DNA of 23,237 nt from a virus, in the IMG/VR virus record IMGVR_UViG_3300046011_001959, positions 1 through 23,237 of that record; one strand, written 5' to 3'. Within the stretch, counting starts at the first letter, position 1. Every line of letters begins with the position of its first letter. The position numbers were made by a program, and so were the translations under genes. Shown in pieces: positions 17,272-23,237 of the stretch. Below the pieces are notes generated by a model. That model did not search any database. It was not told the DNA's origin and saw only the letters and a program-made list of their open reading frames with translations.

Positions 17272-19533
17272 TTAGATACCCGATCCTGTCTTAGCTTTGA
17301 GTTGCATTTCCTCTCGCATGAGGGCTCGTTCCGACGCGCCTTCAGCAGCCGAAATACCAGCAAGGAACCGATTGGTTTCATCAACCATGTTCTGCTTCTC
17401 AAGCTGGGCGATGACCTTGGCTCGGTCCGCTTCACTGCGGGTAGCAAGCTGAAGCATAGCGATCTCACGCTCAGTCTGGACCTGAAGCACACGGCTCTGG
17501 GCATCAAACTTACGAGCTTCAATCTGCTCAAGGTTAACCATTTCCTCCAAGCGAAGCTGCTGGAGTTGCTTGGTGCTTTCAAACTGGAACTTCTCTCGCT
17601 CGAATGCCAGACGCTCTCGTTCCATTTCAACACGACTACGCTCAATTTCCAGCTTAACTTGGTTCGGATCAGGGGGCTGAGGCTGCTGGGCACGTTCTTG
17701 TCGAATCTGTTCCACTTGCTCCGGGGTACGAATAATCCCCATCTCAGGTAGGCGCATCATCGTAAGGCGGGCACGGGTCATGCTGCTCTGGTCAACGTGG
17801 TCAGCCAACTCCGGGTTCTGGGCTGCTTCAACCGACAACTTCTCAAGGTTGGCAATTTGGATTTGCTTGTTGCGCAGTTCGGTAGAACTCCGAACGTCCA
17901 CCTCAAAGTCGAAGTCGGCGTACTCAGGCCGCAGGTTGTACTGGATGTTCCAATGGTACAACCGATCAATTAGCTTCTGGGTGATGTAGTCATCCCAACT
18001 CTCAGCCTTCATGTCAGTGACAATCGTAGCTGCTTGCTGGAGAATCGCCATACCCGTGGCCGAGTCACCGCCCACTTGAGCACCACCCATCCCACCTGCA
18101 ATCAGGTTGATGCCTGATTCCTCTTGTGCCCATTGCTGAGCAAGCTGAAGAAGAGGCATTAGGGAAGGGGTGACGTTAGCGGGAAGGAACTGCTGCCACG
18201 CTTTATCCACATTCACAAGGGTGGAGTCAGTGACATTCCACAGCTTGTGGGGGGCTAGCTCCCACTTACCATCTACCGGCTCCACGTATTCCTTATTGAA
18301 TACGACCATCGGACCCGACGAGATACTTGCATTGTCAAGAATCATGTGCAGAGTAGATGTGTGGATACGCTGGCTATCTTCCATCTCGATGGGGAGACCG
18401 AATCCGAACGGACTGTTCGGGTCTTTCTCCCACACACACGCCATGTAAGGCAGCTCGTAAGCCCCCTCAATGGCCTCCAGAGAGGCTCGGATAACCCGAC
18501 CGTTACACACCCACACCTCGCCCATGTAAGAGTTGCCAAGGCTGTCGTAGGTGGGTTGTAGGCCAAGTGCGTTGGCTTGCTCCACGGACACGGGTCCGTT
18601 GTACTCGATGACGACGTACTTGTGCTTGAGATAGTTGTCCCCCGAATCAGTCTGAGCACGAACATCCGAGAAGAACTCCCCGTTGTACTCATCCGGTCCA
18701 TTAAGGAGAAGCTCGCGGATAACGTCATCGAAGAAGCCTTCGGACGTAGCCAGCTTACCAAACTGGGTCTTGGACATCGGGTGGATTTCGAGAGCCCACT
18801 CCGCATCACAAATGTCATTGACCGTGGTATCCGGGTAGAACATCCACGGATCAACACGGTAGACTTCGGGGGCGGGGATCGTCTCGTAGGTGGGAATCGC
18901 TACGAGAGTACCGTCAGGCGCTTGCGTGGACTGATACACACGCTTGGGCTTGAGGCTGGGGACTGGACCTTTGAGGATACCCGTGCCAAGACGAACCATG
19001 TCCGAGATCGCTTGGCGAGCCTTGGGTCCGTACTTGGTAGCTGAGAGCTGATCGTAGATTTCTTGTTCAAGGGCTCTGGATGCTTGAGCCGCGAGTGCTG
19101 GGTCTACGTCAGGTCGGGGACTAGGTTTGATGTCCCAGTTCTTATCACCACCGGAGAACTGCTGGCTCCAGATTTGAGCCTCAGCAATCTTGCACTTTTC
19201 TGACACTAGGTTGTGATCCGGTCGTGCTCGGCTGGATTCAGTGGTAGTTTGTGTGTTAAGGGTACTGCCTCGACTCGAACTCTTGTTCCCGAGAAGGAGG
19301 CGCATGGCTCGTCGCCACTCTTCCTCTTTCATGTTGCGGTCAGACGAAGCTCGTTTCCATTTATCTTCGATGGAGTGAGCCAAGCCGTCAAGGAGTTGAC
19401 GGCGTTGGTTGTCAATGGCTTCTGCTTCCTCTTGAATCCGCATCATCTCTTCGGGGCTAAGTTCGATCTCGGCAACGATGACTGCATCCACCGGCAGAGC
19501 CGGGTCAGATGTCATACCGCTTACCTGTTGCAT
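17272..19533 (-). CDS. Portal protein with long C-terminal coiled coil, 753 aa
   Basis: Large portal, near P22 gp1 in length (725). Recognisable parts: DHNLVSEKCKIAEAQIWSQQ near the N-terminus, DPWMFYPDTTVNDICDAEWA (clip/stem side), and ESGINLIAGGMGGAQVGGDSATGM. The last ~130 residues are an uninterrupted charged coiled coil (VKLEIERSRVEMERERLAFE onward), suitable for the helical barrel reaching into the head. The frame opens to a TTG at 19590, but ATG 19533-19531 is preferred since AAGGAGG lies 11 bases before it; the alternative ATG 19515 has a weaker site. It overlaps the end of the terminase large subunit gene by 29 bases. Portal identity is strong; the P22-like assignment rests on size and domain order. 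Confidence 0.9.
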   Translation of the reverse strand: MQQVSGMTSDPALPVDAVIVAEIELSPEEMMRIQEEAEAIDNQRRQLLDGLAHSIEDKWKRASSDRNMKEEEWRRAMRLLLGNKSSSRGSTLNTQTTTESSRARPDHNLVSEKCKIAEAQIWSQQFSGGDKNWDIKPSPRPDVDPALAAQASRALEQEIYDQLSATKYGPKARQAISDMVRLGTGILKGPVPSLKPKRVYQSTQAPDGTLVAIPTYETIPAPEVYRVDPWMFYPDTTVNDICDAEWALEIHPMSKTQFGKLATSEGFFDDVIRELLLNGPDEYNGEFFSDVRAQTDSGDNYLKHKYVVIEYNGPVSVEQANALGLQPTYDSLGNSYMGEVWVCNGRVIRASLEAIEGAYELPYMACVWEKDPNSPFGFGLPIEMEDSQRIHTSTLHMILDNASISSGPMVVFNKEYVEPVDGKWELAPHKLWNVTDSTLVNVDKAWQQFLPANVTPSLMPLLQLAQQWAQEESGINLIAGGMGGAQVGGDSATGMAILQQAATIVTDMKAESWDDYITQKLIDRLYHWNIQYNLRPEYADFDFEVDVRSSTELRNKQIQIANLEKLSVEAAQNPELADHVDQSSMTRARLTMMRLPEMGIIRTPEQVEQIRQERAQQPQPPDPNQVKLEIERSRVEMERERLAFEREKFQFESTKQLQQLRLEEMVNLEQIEARKFDAQSRVLQVQTEREIAMLQLATRSEADRAKVIAQLEKQNMVDETNRFLAGISAAEGASERALMREEMQLKAKTGSGI

Positions 19534-21133
19534 TCGTGAATTGCCCTCCTTGGCGGGAAATTGGGGGTTGTTTGGCCTTGTTACGTTCAATAAAAGCGTA
19601 CCTACCGGAGTCGATACAATGGTCGTTCTCTTTGATTACCTTGCCATTTTCAGCTCGGCGATAGGTAACATATTCCGCGATGAACTGCTTGAGCGATTTG
19701 AACACCTTGAGCTGACCGGTAGCGAACGCCTGTTGCATCTCGAACAAAGCAAACTCTCGGGAGTTGTCGGCAGGAAAGACCTTCACCCCCAACTGCCGGT
19801 AGGAGTTGAACAATTGCTTACCGTCTGCTTGGGAACTTCCACGAGAAGCCGGGTCAATAGCTACAGGAATCCAGTCACCCCGCATCTTCAAAGCTTGTGC
19901 GTGCAGTGCAGGCTCTTGCTTCCCTTGCTTATATTCGGAATAGAAGTACATCTCACCCGTGTCAGGGTTGATTGCAAGCCACATAGCTGCCGTATTGTTC
20001 CAACCGACATCGAATCCAGCAATCTTCTTCCAGTGTTTTGGAATATCAAAGTCTTGGACGATGATTTCTTCAACAGGTACGGAGAAGACTGAACCAGAGC
20101 CCATAGATGGCAAGCCGGTCATACGTGCTTGGCGTTCGTGGGGTTGCATGCCGTCTGCTAGCTCGGCTTTGGTGTTCTCGTCTAGCCAAGGAGCGTCGTC
20201 CCAGCCGCAAACGAGGACCGCTTTGGTGGTTGGTTTACCCTTTTCCTCGCGGATTCGCTTGAGGTCAAGGATGTCCATCTCACCACGGGCCATCTTTTCT
20301 TGAACGGAACCCTCTTCTTCTTCGCGGGTCATCTTCACGATACCGGGGAGGTCACACCCAAGCGGAAGAAAGTCGCCACGGTTGAAGAAAGCTCGGACAA
20401 ACGGGGTAAGACCGGCCACAGGCGTGGCTGTAACCAGCAAAATACCCTTGGTCATGGCAGTACGGATGAGGCACTCGGAGTAGATGTCAATAGGCGGCAT
20501 CTCATCTAGCCAAACTACGTGCTGATTTGTGCCTTCAAAACCCACCCGGCCCTGCTGGTACGACTTAAACATGATCTCGGAGACACCCCCGGACACATGC
20601 CTGATCTTTACGTAGTCCAATCCACCGGCAATCTTGTTACCGGCTTTGTGTTCGATGATAAGGTCAGCAGGAATCATCCCAGTCCCGAACTGACCAATCT
20701 CCCCCATGATTTCGCGCTGAATAATGTTCCGCGTAGTTTCATGGGTAGAGCCTACTGCCCATGCGTTAATAGGGGTGCTGAACCTTTTCCCTGTCCACCA
20801 GTCAGGGTAGAGCCCCGTAGCGTGAAGAACAGTCTCGTAAGCACCGCTTAGGGATTTTCCAGTTCGATTACTGGCCGAGAAATACCTCTCTCGGTAATGC
20901 GCTCCTGCTGCAAAGAATGAAGCGTGCTTGGGTAGCCTGCTGATCGGGAACTCACCGTTGGGGTCAAACCAACGGCGAAATCCAATTGCTTTGTCGGCCA
21001 CTTGCTTTTCTTCAAGGGCCTGTAGAATCTCAATAAGCTCGTCGGTAGAGCTATCCACCTCAAACGAAATGGGCTTTTCTAGATCGAAGTCCCCGATAGA
21101 GAATACCTTCTGATCCAGATCAAGTTTCTTCAT
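19505..21133 (-). CDS. terL: Terminase large subunit (packaging ATPase/nuclease), 542 aa
   Basis: Two-domain terminase. Walker A is SASNRTGKS (86-94), Walker B is HVVWLDE (205-211), the coupling motif is TATP (235-238). The RNase H-like nuclease has the acidic residues in FDVGWNN (D375), AIDPASRG (D427) and CIDSGRYAF (D508). Length is typical. ATG 21133-21131 has an almost full Shine-Dalgarno, AAGGAGGTGA, six bases upstream. The start lies 14 bases inside the small-subunit gene, and the end overlaps the portal. The protein translocates DNA through the portal and cuts concatemers. The packaging mode (cos or headful) cannot be read here. Confidence 0.95.
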   Translation of the reverse strand: MKKLDLDQKVFSIGDFDLEKPISFEVDSSTDELIEILQALEEKQVADKAIGFRRWFDPNGEFPISRLPKHASFFAAGAHYRERYFSASNRTGKSLSGAYETVLHATGLYPDWWTGKRFSTPINAWAVGSTHETTRNIIQREIMGEIGQFGTGMIPADLIIEHKAGNKIAGGLDYVKIRHVSGGVSEIMFKSYQQGRVGFEGTNQHVVWLDEMPPIDIYSECLIRTAMTKGILLVTATPVAGLTPFVRAFFNRGDFLPLGCDLPGIVKMTREEEEGSVQEKMARGEMDILDLKRIREEKGKPTTKAVLVCGWDDAPWLDENTKAELADGMQPHERQARMTGLPSMGSGSVFSVPVEEIIVQDFDIPKHWKKIAGFDVGWNNTAAMWLAINPDTGEMYFYSEYKQGKQEPALHAQALKMRGDWIPVAIDPASRGSSQADGKQLFNSYRQLGVKVFPADNSREFALFEMQQAFATGQLKVFKSLKQFIAEYVTYRRAENGKVIKENDHCIDSGRYAFIERNKAKQPPISRQGGQFTNATGKRYDI

Positions 21134-21542
21134 CGCTCACCTCCTTCTGCGCTTCAATCAAGGCCGGGGTAGCCCGACCGAGAAGCTCGGGGATGTGTGA
21201 ACGAAGGCGCTCGATAAGCTCCTCGCGAGTGACGCTCTCGTTGATGTTGAGAGACTTGGTGTTCTGGTCGGTCTTCTGACTCCAATTGAACAGGTTCTGC
21301 ATGCGCGCATTGAACAGTGGGACCGAGAAGTCTCTGTTGTTCAAGTTAAGACGGCTCTGTTCAAGGTTCCAAGCCTCTGCATAATCTCGCCCCCTCTCAA
21401 CGATCTCTCGAAAATGGGGGTTGGTAGAGACCATCTTCTCAAATTGACGACGGGTGATGCCCATCGCCTTGCAGACTTCGATGTCTGTGTACCCCTCAGA
21501 GTACAAGTCGATGATGTCTTTGGCGCTCCAGTCGCGGTTCAT
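21120..21542 (-). CDS. terS: Terminase small subunit, 140 aa
   Basis: DNA-recognition subunit. A helix-turn-helix is visible at residues 8-38 (KDIIDLYSEGYTDIEVCKAM, then GITRRQFEKM), the usual terminase-small N-terminal fold. A central helical oligomerisation part follows (YAEAWNLEQSRLNL), and an acidic C-terminus (EKE, DEET) would contact the large subunit. The frame extends upstream to 21635, but ATG 21542-21540 is chosen: it forms an ATGA overlap with the HNH stop, lacks the unlikely Cys-rich N-terminal extension, and has AGAGGA 12 bases before it. It would bind pac or cos DNA, not identifiable in the window. Confidence 0.88.
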   Translation of the reverse strand: MNRDWSAKDIIDLYSEGYTDIEVCKAMGITRRQFEKMVSTNPHFREIVERGRDYAEAWNLEQSRLNLNNRDFSVPLFNARMQNLFNWSQKTDQNTKSLNINESVTREELIERLRSHIPELLGRATPALIEAQKEVSDEET

Positions 21543-22192
21543 ATAAGTTGAACATCCTCTAGTAGTTTGTTTTTCTTGCTCAGGTTGATTGCCCCCGGTA
21601 TAGCAGCAAGATTCCAAGGAACATGCAACCCACAAACAGACTCACCTCTCAAAGGAACGATGTGGTCTACGTGGTGCTTAACACCTAGGCAGCTAGAGAG
21701 TCTCAGCGCCATAGCGTAAACAGCCTTGATGTTTTCCTTATCGTTGTCTGTAAGCCAAGCAGGAACAGCTTGCCTTTTAGCTGCCCGTCGTTGAGCGGAC
21801 CAGTGATTAATCAGCGGGAGGTTCTCTGAAGCGTACTGTCGCTTCTTCTGCTTTATAACCTCCTTGTTCTCCTGCCGGTACTCCTTAGCACGGGCTGAGT
21901 ATCTTTCCTTGTTATTGTGGTAATACTCTCGCCCTTTTGCGTTCAGCGTCTCTTTGTTCTTGTTGTAGTATTTCTTTTTGTCTTCCAACGCCTTCTGCGG
22001 ATCTTCCCAGTACCGGGCACGGACATAGGATTTTTTCTCTTCCTTGTTGTCCTCATACCTCTGCTCCATACATTCCTTGCAGAAGTATGACGTAACATAC
22101 CTCTCCGAGACATGCCCGTACTTACAAGGATTGCCCGTAAAGTAGAACCTTAGTCCCAACTCAACAGCCTTATTACGACTAATCACTTCCAT
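21539..22192 (-). CDS. HNH endonuclease with zinc ribbon, 217 aa
   Basis: Freestanding HNH nuclease. The N-terminus has a zinc-ribbon-like C23-x3-H27 / C38-x2-C41 (CKYGH, CKEC). The middle is repeated Lys/Asn/Tyr helices: about three ~17-residue units of the type YY-x-NKE-x-..-A(K/R)-x-(R/E). The C-terminus carries the nuclease motif HHVDHIVPL (173-181), then LHVPWNL with H190/N194 and NLSKKNK (203-209). A GTG at 22201 opens the frame, but it overlaps the ribosome-binding site; ATG 22192 with GGGAGG eight bases upstream is the better start. It ends in ATGA shared with terS. Its Lys/Asn-rich, A-richer coding differs from its neighbours, suggesting transfer. It may be a homing-type element or a packaging-assistant nuclease, as proposed for HNH proteins next to terminases. 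Confidence 0.88.
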   Translation of the reverse strand: MEVISRNKAVELGLRFYFTGNPCKYGHVSERYVTSYFCKECMEQRYEDNKEEKKSYVRARYWEDPQKALEDKKKYYNKNKETLNAKGREYYHNNKERYSARAKEYRQENKEVIKQKKRQYASENLPLINHWSAQRRAAKRQAVPAWLTDNDKENIKAVYAMALRLSSCLGVKHHVDHIVPLRGESVCGLHVPWNLAAIPGAINLSKKNKLLEDVQLI

Positions 22193-22210
22193 CTTTAGCA
22201 CCTCCCTGCT

Positions 22211-22266
22211 AGAAAAGACCGCTAGTCCAGTGGAGGCTGGACAGGGGAGCTACCCTTTTCGCGGTC
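22211..22266 (-). terminator. Branched RNA hairpin: terminator of the SGWG gene and leader of HNH
   Basis: On the minus strand GACCGC (22266-22261) pairs with GCGGTC (22222-22217), enclosing a weak GGG...CCC hairpin and a perfect 6-bp hairpin, GTCCAG-CCTCCA-CTGGAC (22242-22225). TTTTCT follows at once (22216-22211). A stem with a T-run just after the SGWG gene's TAA (22278-22276) acts most simply as an intrinsic terminator. The CCTCC in the hairpin loop is also the exact complement of GGAGG in the HNH ribosome-binding site at 22201-22207, which could mask it. Confidence 0.6.
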
Positions 22267-22275
22267 GTGTTGCTC

Positions 22276-22680
22276 TTAGATTTTAACCAACACACCCTCA
22301 AACACAGCCGTATCCGGTGGAGGAGGACTGAACTGCGGACCCGGATTAATAACCCAGTTCGAGATGAACGCCTTGTACGAAATCTTACCCGGCTCAACAA
22401 CATCCAAATCAATACGCCCCGCGTTCGGTCCCGTATCGTAACCACGAATCAAATCAAACGGACCCGAGGCCGTAGGCCGAAGGAGAGTAAAATTACCCGT
22501 TCCACGGGGGCTCACACCCACAAGCCAAATTTGATTACCCTTGTTATCATAGGTGAAGATGGAGATACTCTGGGTATCCTCACCGTAGTTGTTTACGAAC
22601 AATCCCCAACCCGATTTATCCGGGTTGTAGTAAACACCACTCAAATCAAGGGTAGACTCTGCTTTAGACTTCTTAGCCAT
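22276..22680 (-). CDS. Small protein resembling the SGWG domain of bacterial exported proteins, 134 aa
   Basis: Strand-rich protein without a signal peptide or membrane segment. The pattern SGVYYNPDKSGWGLFV (about 14-29) then IFTYDNKGNQIWLVG (about 41-55) matches a short domain widespread in secreted or surface proteins of proteobacteria (W-x-NP-x-x-SGWG followed by W/FTYD-x-x-G-x-x-WLV). The C-terminus holds a Pro run (QFSPPPPDT) and ends VLVKI. ATG 22680-22678 has GAGGAG nine bases upstream. It lies between the lysozyme and the terminase group. Possible roles include a host-surface or virion protein; none is shown. The domain likeness is from memory and needs a profile search. Confidence 0.75.
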   Translation of the reverse strand: MAKKSKAESTLDLSGVYYNPDKSGWGLFVNNYGEDTQSISIFTYDNKGNQIWLVGVSPRGTGNFTLLRPTASGPFDLIRGYDTGPNAGRIDLDVVEPGKISYKAFISNWVINPGPQFSPPPPDTAVFEGVLVKI

Positions 22681-22799
22681 TTCAACTGGCTCCTCTAGTT
22701 GGGTTGATAGGGTTGAGCTAGTGGGTTAACGAACCGACTGCGTTGCTCAGGCGAGTCCAGTCCGAGACTAAAGACCACCTCCTTGGTTAGTGCCGCTTT
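22681..22799. other. Gap between lysozyme and SGWG gene
   Basis: On the minus strand a strong Shine-Dalgarno-like AAGGAGGTG stands about 20 bases after the lysozyme stop, but no ATG follows at a normal distance. An in-frame GTG inside it opens a 28-codon frame ending in TAG near 22698. No good terminator or promoter was seen. Confidence 0.3.
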
Positions 22800-23237
22800 C
22801 TACTTGTCCCTCTTAGAGAGCATATACCAAATCGCCAACAGAGAGACACCAACAAACAGATAGCTAACAAACTGGCTGAGTCCAGCTAGAGGGGCAAGGG
22901 CATCCCGCACCACCTCTACTTGGGAGACTTGGGAAGCAACGCCTGCTGTGGCTGCGACTCCACCGGCAACCTTCTGGACTTGAGTGTTGTCGGGTACGGC
23001 ATCGGGGACCACGTTGGATGTGGGCTCGGAAGACTTGTGCGGCTTCGATTCTTCGGCATCAAACCTCTCATCCTTTGTGTAGGTGGTTCCGGTAAGGAAC
23101 ATACCAGCCTCTTCCTTACGTCGGTTAACCAACCCTTGAACTACCTTACCCCCTGCCTTTTTCCACTTGGGGAACTCAGCATAAGCCCCCGTGAAATCAG
23201 ATTGGTTCAACTTACGAAGAAGGGTAGAACGAGCGAA
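22800..23237 (-). CDS. GH24 (T4/P21-type) lysozyme, C-terminal part with membrane anchor (5' end outside window)
   Basis: The frame runs off the window edge; 145 codons are present. An internal TTG (23210) is not the start, because upstream residues FARSTLLRK continue the family pattern: STLLRKLNQSD, then AYAEFPKWKKAGGKVVQGLV and NRRKEEAGMF, the conserved end of GH24 endolysins. The catalytic Glu region lies outside. After this end come about 60 polar residues (ERFDAEESKPHKSSEPTS...), an Ala/Val helix, and one clear hydrophobic segment (FVSYLFVGVSLLAIWYML) followed by KRDK. That C-terminal membrane anchor is unlike classical cytoplasmic lysozymes and unlike the N-terminal anchor of SAR endolysins. 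It would cut peptidoglycan at lysis, or serve as a holin-fused endolysin. Confidence 0.88.
   Translation of the reverse strand, partial: FARSTLLRKLNQSDFTGAYAEFPKWKKAGGKVVQGLVNRRKEEAGMFLTGTTYTKDERFDAEESKPHKSSEPTSNVVPDAVPDNTQVQKVAGGVAATAGVASQVSQVEVVRDALAPLAGLSQFVSYLFVGVSLLAIWYMLSKRDK

Noticed and set aside
19534-19590. TTG start for the portal at 19590
   Set aside because: A TTG start without a visible ribosome-binding site is less likely than ATG 19533 with AAGGAGG upstream.
22211-22266. tRNA-like cloverleaf
   Set aside because: The three-stem shape prompted a check, but there is no acceptor stem with CCA-side features, no anticodon arm of correct size and no T-loop consensus.

Overview
This window is one continuous block of a tailed-phage (Caudoviricetes) genome, either a free phage or a prophage. 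Every supportable gene lies on the minus strand, so transcription runs from high to low coordinates. The many long plus-strand reading frames are shadows of these genes. The set looks like a short-tailed (podovirus-type) virion programme: terminase, large portal, scaffold, N4-gp56-type major capsid protein, head-tail adaptor, a very large nozzle or stabilisation-like protein, several Ala/Gln-rich ejection-type proteins and a giant multidomain protein. No tape-measure or tail-tube gene is seen. The GH24 endolysin and the bacterial-type SGWG domain suggest a Gram-negative, probably proteobacterial, host. The host cannot be fixed from the sequence.

Layout in transcription order. 23237-22276 is the lysis side: the 3' part of a GH24 lysozyme with an unusual C-terminal membrane segment, then a small protein resembling a domain of bacterial exported proteins. 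22266-22211 is a branched RNA hairpin with a T-run. 22192-19505 holds a zinc-ribbon HNH endonuclease, the terminase small subunit and the terminase large subunit, joined by short overlaps. 19533-14062 is the head module: portal, a 65-residue protein, scaffold, major capsid protein and a probable decoration protein. It is closed by a strong intrinsic terminator at 14015-13973. 13926-8637 is the connector and tail module: an AT-hook protein, the head-tail adaptor and a 1202-residue tail protein. 8590-5326 holds four small helical ejection-type genes with a 2-oxoglutarate/Fe(II) oxygenase-like gene inserted among them. 5312-1 is the start of a giant polyvalent protein. It stays open for 1770 codons, runs off the window, and carries two zinc-metallopeptidase signatures.

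The genes work together as follows. The terminase pair packages DNA through the portal into a capsid built on the scaffold. The adaptor and nozzle close the head. The ejection-type proteins and the giant protein are probably carried in the particle and delivered with the DNA. The lysozyme releases progeny. The most unusual parts are the giant double-zincin protein, the oxygenase in the ejection block, the structured RNA ahead of the HNH gene whose loop matches the complement of that gene's ribosome-binding site, the tail-anchored lysozyme, and the SGWG-domain protein. There is no gene-free stretch above 300 bases; the longest gaps are about 135 bases (13927-14061) and 119 bases (22681-22799). 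I saw no tRNA, CRISPR array, insertion sequence or attachment site.
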